A stretch of 34,879 nt of DNA from the NCBI GenBank assembly GCA_029557215.1, contig JAKPQQ010000269.1, forward strand, positions 1-34,879, read 5' to 3'. Made by a program: the position numbers and the translations under genes. The stretch comes from Fibrobacterota bacterium (lineage in GTDB: Bacteria; Fibrobacterota; Fibrobacteria; UBA5070). Position 1 is the stretch's first letter. Each line of letters opens with the position of its first letter. Shown piece by piece: positions 22,294 to 33,200 of the stretch. Below the pieces are notes generated by a model that was given only the letters and a program-made list of their open reading frames with translations, did no database searches and had not been told where the DNA came from.

Positions 22294-25200
22294 AGCCTAG
22301 CGCCAATACCCCGATTTTCGACTTCCGCGACCGGTTGGTGAACGAGTACGCGAGCTTTTCGCGGAGCTTCGTGCGCATCGCAGCGCCAGACATACGCGCC
22401 AAGGTCGACGCCGAATACGACAAAAAACGGTTCTGGCCCGATCCGTTGCTCCAGATCAATCCGTTCTACCAGCAGGACAAGACCGTACAGGAATTGTCGC
22501 TTGAAGGTGCGTTGCACCCGTTGTGCGCCGAGATCTTCAGTCGTGACAAGCCCGACGGCACCCCGAAGGACCTCCGGCTCTACACGCACCAGACCGAAGC
22601 GCTGGCCTTGGCCGCCAGGGGCGAGAGCTACGTGGTCACCACGGGCACAGGGTCGGGCAAGTCCATGACCTTCTTCTTGCCGATCGTGAACCGTATCCTC
22701 AAAGCCAAGGAGCGGGATCCGGCTCCGAAGACGCGGGCGATCGTCATCTACCCCATGAATGCTTTGGCGAACAGCCAGTTGGAGGAACTCAAGAAGTTCC
22801 AGCATGGAATGAACCCTTTGCCGTTCACGGTGGGGCGTTACACCGGCCAGGAGAATCTTGAAGAAAAGGAGAGGTTGGCGAACGACCCTCCGGACATTCT
22901 CCTCACCAACTTCATGATGTTGGAGCTGTTGTTGACGCGCTTCAACGACAAGGATCAGCGGGTCATCGAACACTGCCACGGGCTGGAATTCCTGGTGTTG
23001 GACGAGTTGCACACCTATCGCGGACGCCAGGGGGCCGATGTCGCCATGCTGGTGCGTCGCCTGCGCGAGCGCCTGCAGGCCCGGAGTCTGGTGTGCATCG
23101 GGACCTCGGCGACCATGTCGAGCACAGGCACGCAGCACGAAAAGCAACAGGTGGTTGCCGAAGTCGCCAGCCGTTTGTTCGGAACCGAGATCAAAAGCGC
23201 AAACGTGATCCAGGAGACGCTGGAGCGCGTGACCGACCAGAAATCGGACATCGCTTCGATCAAGAATCGTCTGCGCGCGCGAGTCGAAAAGGGATCGTCC
23301 TGTTGGACCAGTTACGACGAGTTCTGTCGGGATCCTTTGGCGATCTGGATCGAGCTGACTTTGGGGATCCAGTTGAACGGGATCGGTCGTCCCGAACGGG
23401 CCAAACCATTGAGTCTGGAACAGGCCGCCCAGAAACTGGCTGTCGATGCCGGAGTCGATCAGGCGGTCGCGAAGAACGTTCTGGCCGATTTCCTTTTGCA
23501 GGCGCACGACCAGACCTCTCCCGACGGTCGCAAACCGTTCGCATTCAAATTACACCAGTTCGTGAGCGGTCCCGGCAAGGTGATGGTGACATTGGATGCC
23601 GATGGAACTCGCGAAGTCACGTTGGATGCCCAGAGATTCGCGGCCAACCGATCATCGGACACGCCGTTGTTCGCTGCACACTTTTGTCGGGAATGCGGTC
23701 AAGAGCATTTGCCGGTTTGGCACGATGAATCGTCCCGTTCCTATGTGCCGCGAAGCATCGACGACCAAGGCCAGAATCCGAACGGATCGGTGCCGGGGTT
23801 CCTGGTGCCGGTTCGCGGAGGGCAGGAATACGGCGGAGACATCCAAGATCTTCCCGACCATTGGTTGGAATTCAAGAAGAATGAATGGCGGATCAAGCCG
23901 GGTTATGCCCAGGCCGAGCCGAGAACCGTCCGTTTGGATGACAAGGGGAGCGAGGGCGGCGACCAGTCATACTGGTTCCTGCAAGGGAAGTTCCAATTCT
24001 GCGTGAACTGTCTGGTTTCCCACGAGGCTCGCGGCAAGGACACGAACCGGCTCCTGAGTCTGTCGGGCGAAGGACGATCTTCGGCCACCACCATGTTGGT
24101 GCTCAGTGCCTTGCTCCAGTTGTTCGAACAGGAAGTCCCGGAGGGCGCTCCCGACCTCCGGAAAATCCTGGGGTTCACCGACAATCGCCAGGACGCGGCC
24201 CTTCAAGCGGGGCACTTCAACGACTTCATCTTCCTGGTGACCATGCGCTCCGGATTGATCGGGGGGCTGCAGCGCCAAGGCGGAGTCCTGACTGAGCAGA
24301 ATTTGTCCGAGGAGGTATTCCAAGCTCTTGGGTTTGGATCGAACGACCCAGCCGCCCTGGGCGAGTACATGGTCAATCCAGAGGCGATCGGATTGGATCG
24401 CAAGGACGCCCAATCGGCCATCAAGTTCGTGCTTGGCTACCGGTTGCTCCGCGATCTACGCAAGGGCTGGCGTTTCAACAATCCCAACTTGGACCAGTTG
24501 GAACTATTGAATATCGAGTACGATACGATCGACGAATTCTGCGCGCACGAGCCGAGTTTCCGCGACCGCCCCGTGCTGGCCGAACTTTCCGCGGACACGC
24601 GCAAGGCCTTCGCGCGAATGGTCTTCGAAGAGATGCGGACGGGTTTGTGCCTCGATTCGATCTATCTGGATGCGGCGCACCAGGACCAAGCCAAGACCAA
24701 GACGTTCAATGCGATCAAGGATCCGTGGGGGTTCGCGGCCGACGAGCAGCTGAAGACATCCTGCTACCTGGTCACCGGAAGCATGCCGGGCGACAAGAGG
24801 CAGCGAAAAACGGAATTTGTTAGCGCCGGTCCGCGTTCCAAGCTGGTGACGCTCATCATGCGTGCCGAATTCTGGAAGGGTACCGCTTTCGAAGACCAGG
24901 CTCTGCTCTGGAGACGCGATCGCGTCGCCGAGATCGTGCTGCATTTCCTGGAAGCGGCAAAAGGATGGGGATTCCTTTCCGAAGAGGTCTTGGACAAGGA
25001 TTCGAAGGGTTGGTTGTTCAAGGCTTCGCGCTTGGTCTGGAAACTCACTCCGTTCGAAGTGAATCCGGCCAGGGATTCGACAAATCGATTCTTCCGACTA
25101 CTGTACGGAACCACGTCGGGATTGCTTTCGCAGGATTCGCACCCCCTGTTCGAGCTGGAAGCCCACGAACATACCGCACAGGTGGAAAGCAGCCGCCGGT

Positions 25201-27527
25201 TGGAGCTGGAAAGCCGTTTCCGATTCACGACCGATGACAAAAAACGGTGGCGCAGCGAGACCGGCAAGCCGTTGGAGCGCCTTCCCGTTCTGTTCTGTTC
25301 GCCCACCATGGAATTGGGCGTGGATATTTCGACGTTGAACACGGTGTACCTGCGCAACGTTCCACCCACCCCGGCCAACTACGCGCAGCGCAGCGGGCGC
25401 GCCGGGCGTTCGGGCCAGCCCGCGCTGGTGGTCACCTACTGCGCGGCCATGAGCCCGCACGACCAGTGGTTCTTCCACAATCCCGCCGAGATGGTGCATG
25501 GGGTGGTGAAGGCGCCCACGTTGGATTTGTCGAATGCCGAACTGATCCAGAGCCATGTTCAGGCGATCTGGGTTGGATGCCAGGAAATCAATCTTGGTTC
25601 CAGCATCAAGGCGTTGTTGGACATGGAAGCGCCTGAAAAACCGTTGTTGCCCGACCTGCGGACCAAACTCGAGCGCCCTGATGTCAAGGTCAAGGCCCGT
25701 GTGCAGGCTAGCGCCATCCTTTCTGCATTGGAGAAGGAGTTCGCGTCGCAAGGTGTGAGCTGGTATGACGAAAATTGGCTGGACAAAACGTTGTCGCGCT
25801 GCACCCAGCATCTCGATCAATCCTTGGAACGCTGGCGCACCTTGGTGGAAGCCACTCGCGTGCAGATGAAAATGGCCAATGCCCTGATCGAGAGCCATGC
25901 GACTCCGCCGACCGAGCGCAAGAACGCCCAGATGCGCTACCACGATGCCGTGCGCCAGTACGGGTTGTTGATGAGCGAGGCCGATACCCAGAATTCGGAT
26001 TTTGGGCTGTTCCGCTATTTGGCCTCGCAAGGCTTTTTGCCGGGTTACAACTTCCCGCGCCTTCCCTTGATGGCCTGGATTCCCGGCGACAAAGGCGGTG
26101 GCCCCAAAGCCAAAGGACGCGAAGGCAACATGGTGAGCAGGCCTCGTTTTCTGGCGTTGTCTGAATTCGGTCCGCGCAGCCTTATTTATCACGAAGGTCG
26201 CATGTTCCGTGTCGATCGGGTCAAGCTCAACGTGGCCGGAGTCGCGGCGATCGGAGCGACTTCGCAACTGCCCACCATCGATATGCGGGTTTGCCCCGTA
26301 TGCGGTTACGGGCATTTGGGAACGGAAAAGCTTCCCGACCCAACGGCCAACGTGTGCGACCATTGCGGCGAACCTCTGTTGGACGGAAACCGTGTGGGCG
26401 GATTGTACCGCATCGAGACTGTCGAGACGAAAGCGGTCGAACGGATATCGGTGAACGACGAAGAACGCCAACGCCAAGGGTTCGAGCTCCAGACTTCGTA
26501 TCGCTTCCTTCCCGGTCCCGACGGCGCCATCCAGAAGCAGGAGGCGCAGGTGTTGGACGCCAACGGCGAGGCCTTGGCCAGGCTGGTCTACTCACCCGCG
26601 GCACGCATCTGGCGGGTGAACCTGGGTTGGAGACGCCGCAAGAACAAGGACGAGAAGGGCTTTTTCATCAATCCCCTGACCGGCCATTGGAGCAAGCAGG
26701 ACGAAGACCAGGACAACGACGATACTCCGGAAGAAAAGACCAAGGTTCCTCCGCAGCGGATCGTTCCGTACGTGGAGGATCATCGCAACATCCTGATTCT
26801 CACGCCTGCATCACCGCTGACGGAAAGCTGCATGGCAACCCTGCAAGCGGCGCTCAAGCGGGGAATCGAGCAGACCTTCCAGATCGAGGAATCGGAGCTG
26901 GTGGCCGAACCGTTGCCCAAAGGCGACTCGCGGCTTGCAATCCTGTTCTACGAAGCGGCCGAAGGTGGCGCGGGCGTCCTGACGCGGTTGGCGAAGGATC
27001 CCGAAACGCTGGCGCAAGTGGCGCGCAAGGCGCTGGAAATCCTGCACTACGAGCTTCCTGAAACCGGAGATGTCCTTTCGCAGAAAGACGATTCCTGTCA
27101 GGCTGGGTGCTATCGCTGCGTGTTGTCGTACTACAACCAGCCCGACCACGAACGCATCGATCGGCGCGATGCCGATGTCCAAGCCTTGTTGCTGGCGCTC
27201 GCCCGATCGCAGGTCCGGTCCGACCAGGCGACAAAATCCGCTTCGGTGGATGTGGACTCCATGGGCGGAAAATGGAAGGATGCCATGGAATCGGGTGGAT
27301 TCCGTCCTCCCAGCAAATGGAACGTCGCGCTCGGAGATGCGGGCGAGGCTCTGGCGTTCTATGGCACCGAACGTGCCGTGGTGTTCCTTGATGCGCCTTC
27401 CCCTGAAATGTTGGCTGTGGCGTCGGACAAGGGAATCCAGGTATTGGAATTCGGAACCGATCCGGCGGCGTGGACCGCGAAATTCGGCCAACACCCCGAC
27501 GTGTTCGGCCCTGGAGTGACCGCATGA
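22290..27527 (+). CDS. giant DEAD-type helicase with C-terminal DUF1998 (DrmA-DrmB-like)
   Basis: The 1745-residue product has helicase motif I TGTGSGKS (118-125), motif II DELH (238-241), motif III TSATM (272-276), motif V ELGVDIS and motif VI QRSGRAGR (1033-1040). About 700 residues separate the two RecA lobes' key motifs and contain possible zinc pairs CRECG (C466, C469) and CVNC (C571, C574). After the helicase come CPVCG...CDHCG (C1335, C1338, C1356, C1359). DUF1998 follows: YEAAEGGAGVL, then C1603-x3-C1607-x2-C1610 and an H-x-x-x-D-R end. MrfA/YprA helicases share this architecture at about 750 residues. In DISARM, DrmA (helicase) and DrmB (DUF1998) are separate, so this may be a fusion. 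It overlaps both neighbours by 4 bp. Confidence 0.85.
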   Translation: MKPSANTPIFDFRDRLVNEYASFSRSFVRIAAPDIRAKVDAEYDKKRFWPDPLLQINPFYQQDKTVQELSLEGALHPLCAEIFSRDKPDGTPKDLRLYTHQTEALALAARGESYVVTTGTGSGKSMTFFLPIVNRILKAKERDPAPKTRAIVIYPMNALANSQLEELKKFQHGMNPLPFTVGRYTGQENLEEKERLANDPPDILLTNFMMLELLLTRFNDKDQRVIEHCHGLEFLVLDELHTYRGRQGADVAMLVRRLRERLQARSLVCIGTSATMSSTGTQHEKQQVVAEVASRLFGTEIKSANVIQETLERVTDQKSDIASIKNRLRARVEKGSSCWTSYDEFCRDPLAIWIELTLGIQLNGIGRPERAKPLSLEQAAQKLAVDAGVDQAVAKNVLADFLLQAHDQTSPDGRKPFAFKLHQFVSGPGKVMVTLDADGTREVTLDAQRFAANRSSDTPLFAAHFCRECGQEHLPVWHDESSRSYVPRSIDDQGQNPNGSVPGFLVPVRGGQEYGGDIQDLPDHWLEFKKNEWRIKPGYAQAEPRTVRLDDKGSEGGDQSYWFLQGKFQFCVNCLVSHEARGKDTNRLLSLSGEGRSSATTMLVLSALLQLFEQEVPEGAPDLRKILGFTDNRQDAALQAGHFNDFIFLVTMRSGLIGGLQRQGGVLTEQNLSEEVFQALGFGSNDPAALGEYMVNPEAIGLDRKDAQSAIKFVLGYRLLRDLRKGWRFNNPNLDQLELLNIEYDTIDEFCAHEPSFRDRPVLAELSADTRKAFARMVFEEMRTGLCLDSIYLDAAHQDQAKTKTFNAIKDPWGFAADEQLKTSCYLVTGSMPGDKRQRKTEFVSAGPRSKLVTLIMRAEFWKGTAFEDQALLWRRDRVAEIVLHFLEAAKGWGFLSEEVLDKDSKGWLFKASRLVWKLTPFEVNPARDSTNRFFRLLYGTTSGLLSQDSHPLFELEAHEHTAQVESSRRLELESRFRFTTDDKKRWRSETGKPLERLPVLFCSPTMELGVDISTLNTVYLRNVPPTPANYAQRSGRAGRSGQPALVVTYCAAMSPHDQWFFHNPAEMVHGVVKAPTLDLSNAELIQSHVQAIWVGCQEINLGSSIKALLDMEAPEKPLLPDLRTKLERPDVKVKARVQASAILSALEKEFASQGVSWYDENWLDKTLSRCTQHLDQSLERWRTLVEATRVQMKMANALIESHATPPTERKNAQMRYHDAVRQYGLLMSEADTQNSDFGLFRYLASQGFLPGYNFPRLPLMAWIPGDKGGGPKAKGREGNMVSRPRFLALSEFGPRSLIYHEGRMFRVDRVKLNVAGVAAIGATSQLPTIDMRVCPVCGYGHLGTEKLPDPTANVCDHCGEPLLDGNRVGGLYRIETVETKAVERISVNDEERQRQGFELQTSYRFLPGPDGAIQKQEAQVLDANGEALARLVYSPAARIWRVNLGWRRRKNKDEKGFFINPLTGHWSKQDEDQDNDDTPEEKTKVPPQRIVPYVEDHRNILILTPASPLTESCMATLQAALKRGIEQTFQIEESELVAEPLPKGDSRLAILFYEAAEGGAGVLTRLAKDPETLAQVARKALEILHYELPETGDVLSQKDDSCQAGCYRCVLSYYNQPDHERIDRRDADVQALLLALARSQVRSDQATKSASVDVDSMGGKWKDAMESGGFRPPSKWNVALGDAGEALAFYGTERAVVFLDAPSPEMLAVASDKGIQVLEFGTDPAAWTAKFGQHPDVFGPGVTA

Positions 27528-30298
27528 CCACCTCGTTCGTTCCCGGTTCGTTGGTGCATGCACGCGGTCGCGAATGGGTGGTCGAACCATCCCTGGATAG
27601 ATCCATTCTCAGGCTTCGACCGTTAGGTGGGTCCGATCAGGATGTAGCAGTCCTTTTGCCAGCGTTGGAACGTGAAGTGCCACGACCGGCCACGTTTGAA
27701 TGGCCCGATCCCGCCAAGGCGGGAAGCCACGATGCCGCCAGGCTGTTGCGCGACAGCTTGCAGCTCAAGCTGCGAGCGGGTGCCGGGCCGTTCCGTAGTT
27801 TTGGCAACATCGCGGTGGAGCCGCGCGCCTACCAGCTGGTACCGTTGCTCATGGCCTTGCGCCAAAACGTGGTGCGGCTTCTGATCGCCGACGATGTGGG
27901 TATCGGCAAGACCATCGAAGCGGGACTCATCGCCCGCGAGCTGTACGACCGCGCCGAGATCGAAAGTGTCGCCGTTTTGTGTCCGCCACATCTGGTGGAG
28001 CAGTGGTGCAAGGAATTGACCAATCGATTCCACTTCCCGGCCATCGGGCTCACCGCCTCCAGCGCGGCGCGTCTGGAGAGATCGTTGCCACAGGGGAAGT
28101 CGGTCTTCGACGTGAATCCGTTCGTGGTCGTGAGTCTGGACTACATCAAGAGCGAACGCCACCGCGATCATTTCCTGAGTACCGCTGGGAAATTCTTGAT
28201 CGTCGACGAAGCCCATACCTGCACGCGGATCGGGGCTGGTAGGCAGCTGCGATTCGATCTATTGCGCAAGCTTTCGGAAAACCAAGATCGGCATCTGGTG
28301 CTGCTGACGGCCACCCCACATTCCGGCGACGACGAAGCGTTCCACAATCTTCTTTCCTTGCTGGCGCCGGAATTTGCCGAGTTGCAGGGATTGGACGCCA
28401 ACGCCCGCAAGCCGCTGCGCGATGAACTGGCTCGCCATTTTGTGCAGCGCCGCCGCAAGGACATCGACGAGTGGCAGGACAACCCCGTCTTTCCAAAACG
28501 CCTGGTTGCCGAATGCACCTACGCGTTGTCCGGCAAGTGGGGCGAATTCTTTGATCATGTGCAGGACTATTGCCGGGGTTTGGCCGAGCGCAGCTCCGCG
28601 CACCTGGCTTGGTACGCGACCTTGGCGTTGCTGCGGTGCGTGTCGTCGTCGCCAGCGGCGGCGATCCGTGCCCTGGAGACGCGGTTGGGTGTAGATGTGG
28701 ATGCCCAGCCAGAAACCGAAGACGAATCGCTTCTGGACGGCGTGGCCGAAGAACTGCAGGAAAACGACGTCGAACCTGCGGGACAGATCGAAAATGAATC
28801 GTTCCTGCGGGGATTGATCGAAGAAGCCCGCACCCTGCAAGGTGTCTCTGGAGATCCCAAGCTCGCTTGTCTGGTGAAGGAGATCAAAGGGTTGGTGAAG
28901 GATGGGTTCCACCCGGTGGTGTTCTGCCGGTACGTAGCCACTGCGGAATATGTCGCCGAAGAACTGCGAAAAAACATCAAGAACGTCGCGATCGATGCCG
29001 TGAGTGGCCGTTATTCCAGCGAAGAACGCGAAGAACGGGTACAGGCATTGATCGATTCTGGTGACAAAAATCGTATTCTGGTGGCGACCGACTGCTTGTC
29101 GGAGGGTATCAACCTCCAGCACGGATTCACGGCCGTGGTCCATTACGACTTGGCTTGGAATCCCACCCGCCACGAACAGCGCGAAGGCCGGGTGGACCGA
29201 TTCGGACAACGCAGCACCGAGGTGAAGTGTGCGTTGCTGTACGGCCAGGATAACCCTGTTGATGGGTTCATCCTCAAGGTGATCCTGTGCAAGGCAAAGG
29301 AGATCCAGGCCAAGCTGGGGGTGATGGTCCCCATGCCCGAAGACGAGTCGCGCCTGCGCATGGCCATGCTCCAGTCGGCGCTCATGAAACGCTCGCACGC
29401 GGCCACGCTCCAGACCAGTCTGGACTTCGGGCGTGAAATGGATCTCGAGGCCATCCAGACCCGTTGGGACGACGCCATGGAAAAGGCCAAGGCCACCCGC
29501 ACCGTGTTCGCCCAGCGACGGATCAAGCCAGAAGAAGTCCTTCCCGAATGGAATCGCGAACGGCATGTCCTGGGCGATGTATCCGATGTCTTGCGGTTTC
29601 TTGACAGTGCCTGTCGGCGTTTGCAGGTGCACCCGGAATCCGTCGCAGGCTCCGCTACAGCCCGTCGGTTGGATCTTTCGGGGTTCCCAGAGGTCCTGCG
29701 CGAACGCCTGAAGCTGGAAGGATTGACGGGCACGCAAACGGTGGATGCGGCCTTTCCGCCGCATCAGAGCGCCCGGTTTTTGCACCGTACCGATCCACTC
29801 ATCGCCTTATTGTCGGATTACCTGCTGGAGGGGGCGCTCGCGGGCACCCACACACTGGCAGCCCGATCGGCGGCGGTCGTCACGAATTCTGTTCAGAAAG
29901 TGACCACCATTTTCCTGTTGCGTCTTCGTCATTGCCTTGGCATCAAGAGACGCGGTGAATCGCGGAATCTGCTGGCCGAAGAAGCCGTGGCTGTGGCCGT
30001 GGAAGGCCGCGCCAACGCGACGTGGCTTTCTGAAGGAACCGCTTCGAAATTGCTGGACGTGGTGGCGACTTCCAATCTATCGAGCGACCAAGCCGCCCAT
30101 CAGGTGAGGTCGGCGCTGGAATTCCTGCGAACCCAGACCCCGCGGCTGGAAGAGCTGGCACGCGAACGAGCCGCACAACTTTTGGCCGACCATCGCCGTG
30201 TGCGCGAAGCCTCGCGCGACGTTGGTGAATACACCGTGACGCCAAGCCTCCCGGTGGATGTGATGGGCGTGTACGTGCTGCTGCCGGAGGATCTATGA
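27524..30298 (+). CDS. SNF2/RapA-type helicase, DrmD-like
   Basis: The 924-residue product starts at ATG 27524, overlapping the previous stop (ATGA). Motif I is DDVGIGKT (Gly126-Thr130), motif Ia VAVLCPPHLVEQW, motif II DEAH (228-231), and motif III LLTATPHSGD. The second lobe has VVFCRYVATAEYVAEEL, ATDCLSEGINLQ and REGRVDRFGQ (553-562). This is the RapA/SNF2 branch used by DISARM DrmD. About 300 C-terminal residues are helical and family-specific. It would move along double-stranded DNA with the methyltransferase and the giant helicase to detect foreign DNA. The assignment to DrmD rests on neighbours and length (about 1000 residues in DISARM). Confidence 0.85.
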   Translation: MTTSFVPGSLVHARGREWVVEPSLDRSILRLRPLGGSDQDVAVLLPALEREVPRPATFEWPDPAKAGSHDAARLLRDSLQLKLRAGAGPFRSFGNIAVEPRAYQLVPLLMALRQNVVRLLIADDVGIGKTIEAGLIARELYDRAEIESVAVLCPPHLVEQWCKELTNRFHFPAIGLTASSAARLERSLPQGKSVFDVNPFVVVSLDYIKSERHRDHFLSTAGKFLIVDEAHTCTRIGAGRQLRFDLLRKLSENQDRHLVLLTATPHSGDDEAFHNLLSLLAPEFAELQGLDANARKPLRDELARHFVQRRRKDIDEWQDNPVFPKRLVAECTYALSGKWGEFFDHVQDYCRGLAERSSAHLAWYATLALLRCVSSSPAAAIRALETRLGVDVDAQPETEDESLLDGVAEELQENDVEPAGQIENESFLRGLIEEARTLQGVSGDPKLACLVKEIKGLVKDGFHPVVFCRYVATAEYVAEELRKNIKNVAIDAVSGRYSSEEREERVQALIDSGDKNRILVATDCLSEGINLQHGFTAVVHYDLAWNPTRHEQREGRVDRFGQRSTEVKCALLYGQDNPVDGFILKVILCKAKEIQAKLGVMVPMPEDESRLRMAMLQSALMKRSHAATLQTSLDFGREMDLEAIQTRWDDAMEKAKATRTVFAQRRIKPEEVLPEWNRERHVLGDVSDVLRFLDSACRRLQVHPESVAGSATARRLDLSGFPEVLRERLKLEGLTGTQTVDAAFPPHQSARFLHRTDPLIALLSDYLLEGALAGTHTLAARSAAVVTNSVQKVTTIFLLRLRHCLGIKRRGESRNLLAEEAVAVAVEGRANATWLSEGTASKLLDVVATSNLSSDQAAHQVRSALEFLRTQTPRLEELARERAAQLLADHRRVREASRDVGEYTVTPSLPVDVMGVYVLLPEDL

Positions 30299-33200
30299 GC
30301 CGCGCCATCCGCAAATCGGCCGACTTGGGCTTTTCCTACCTGCAGTTGGAAGGTGGATTGTTCGTCCCCGACCACCTGGCCAAGGCCGTGGCAGGCGAAT
30401 TGGATTTCCAGAAGGCCGACGACTACGAAATCTTGCCGGGCCTGAAACTTGGCGAAGAGATCAGCCGGTATTTCCAGATCGCGCAAGGGCGATGGGGATT
30501 GTTCGATGCGCGGCGCAAGCGCGACGATCACGACCCGCAGCGAGCCACCGAGGAGTTCGTACGCGACCTGTTGGAGCACGCCATTGGGTATGGCGTGATC
30601 GAACAAATCGGTTCGGTGACCATGGGCGACCGGTCGTTCCCCGTGGGGCACATGGCACGTGGTCGTGTGGCCGTGGTGATCGCGCCGCACACCCAGGAAC
30701 TGGACGAACCCGATGCCCGCTTTGCCATTGGGGGCACCGGCACGCGTCGCAAGAGCCCGTTCCAATTGGCGCAGGAATTCCTGAACGCCAGCGATGCCCA
30801 CCTTTGGGCGTTGGTGTCGAACGGGCGGCAATTGCGCTTGCTGCGCGATTCGGCCGCGCTGACACGTCCCGTGTGGCTGGAAGTGGATCTGGAACAGATC
30901 CTGACCGCCCGCGATTGGTCGGCGTTCACGGCGTGTTGGAGATTGTTCCATGGAAGCCGCGCGGGCAAAGCGGGAGCCGCGCCCGATGATTGCGTTTGGG
31001 AGAGCTGGCGCAAGATGGGTCAGGAGACCGGCTTGCGCGTGCGCGATTCGCTGCGGCAGGGTGTGCAAGAAGCGCTGTTGGCGTTGGGGAACGGCTTTTT
31101 GCAGGCAAAAGAAAACGAAGCCTTGCGCCTGGCGATCCTCAACAACGAGTTGAGCGAGAAGGCGTACTTCGACGAGCTGTTGCACCTGATCTACCGGTTC
31201 TTGTTCATCTTCGCGACAGAAGAGCGCGAACTGCTGCACCCCGAGGGTTCATCGGATGATGCGCAGAGGTTGTACCTGGAAGGCTATTCGCAAAAGCGGT
31301 TGCGCGATCGTTGCTTGCGTCCGGGAGCATCCAGCACCCACCACGACCTGTGGGAAGGGCAGCGCATCGTCTGGAAGGCGTTGGAGTCCGGGCAGACCGC
31401 CTTGGGATTGCCTGCCTTGGGTGGATTGTTCGCTTCTACCCAGTGCCCCCACTTGGACAATTCCTGCCTGAGCAATGCCGCCTTGCTTTTGGCCTTGCGT
31501 GCCTTGCGGTGGTCGGGCAAGACGGGGGCGTTCGCCAGCGTGGACTACCGCAACATGGGGCCTGAAGAGCTGGGGTCGGTGTACGAAAGCCTGTTGGAGC
31601 TGGTGCCGCGTGTGGACCTGGAAATCCGTTCCTTTGGGTTTGTGGGAATCGGTGACAACGAAGGTTCGACCAAAGGCAATGCCCGCAAGACCAGCGGGTC
31701 GTATTACACGCCCGACAGCTTGGTTCAGGAACTGCTCAAGACGTCGTTGGATCCGGTGGTTGCCGATCGTCTGGCCCAGAACCCGCAAGACCCGGTTGGG
31801 GCGTTGCTGGGGCTACGGATCATCGATACCTCGTGCGGATCGGGACACTTTTTGTTGTCGGCGGCCCGCCGTGTGGCCGAAGCCTTGGCACAGGCGCGAC
31901 ATCCCGACGGAGCGGTACGGCCCGCCGATTATCGCCACGCTCTGCGCGACGTGATCAGCCACTGCATCTTTGGCGTGGACCGCAACCCCATGGCCGTGGA
32001 ACTGGCACGCACGGCGTTGTGGCTGGAATCGTTCGAGGCCGAGCGTCCCTTGAGTTTTTTGGACCACCACCTGGTGTGCGGCGATGCGTTGTTGGGGCTC
32101 ATGGACCTCAAGACTCTGGAGCTACCCATTCCCGACAAGGCCTACGCGGCGCTATCGGGCGACGACAAGCTGGTGTGCAGGGCCTTGGCCAAGAAGAACA
32201 AGGATGCCGCGAAACTGCGCGAGCAGAATGCCAAGTCGGGCATGTTCCAAATGGATTTGGGTGATGTGAATCCGGCGTTGGCCCTGCAGAGCGTTGACGA
32301 CCTCCCGGACGACACTCCCGAGCAGGTGGCGACAAAGGAAAAGGCGCACAACCAGGCGCAGCGGGCGACCGAGCAAAGTCTGGAAGCGCAGCTCGCCGAT
32401 GCCTGGGTGGGCGCGTTCCTACTGCCCAAGACGGAAGTCAACCAAGAACGAATTCCGACTACAGCCACTTTGATCGATGCCCGGAACTTGGGCGGCAACA
32501 CCCAAACCCGCGCGGCGATCGAAGAAGCCCGGAAAGCCTGTCGCAAAGCCCGCGTGATGCACTGGCCCTTGGCGTTCCCGGGTGTATTCAAGCGCGGTGG
32601 ATTCGACGTAGTGCTGGGCAATCCGCCGTGGGAAGTGTCGCAGTTGGGTGAGGAAGAGTTCTTTGCTGCTCGTTCACCAGATGTTGCGGCTCTTGTAGGA
32701 GAAAAGCGAAAGTCTGCGATCCGAGCCTTGGAGCACGATCATCCGGCGCTTTGGCAGCAGTACAACGAAGCTAAGCGACAGTTTGAAGCATCGAATCAGT
32801 TCTACCGGGAGTCGGGTCGATTTGAACTGACGGCAGTTGGGAAGGTCAATACCTATGCGCTGTTTTCGGAAACTATTACAAATATCATGTCACCCGCTGG
32901 GTCAGCCGGATTCATTGTGCCCGCAGGAATCACAACTAATGTATCCACAAAGGCATTTTTTTCGAAACTGATTGAAGGCAAGCAGCTTTCGTCGCTCTTG
33001 GGATTTGATAATCAGCTTTCAATTTTCCCGGCGGTACACCCAGATACCCCTTTCGTTCTTATGACACTTGGCGCAGGGAAGAATGAATTTACAATGTGTC
33101 ACTATATTATAGAATATTCTCAGCTGAACGAAAAGAATCGTTTTTTCACGTTGACCGCAGAAGAGTTTCGGCTGTTGAATCCGAACACTTTGACTTGCCC

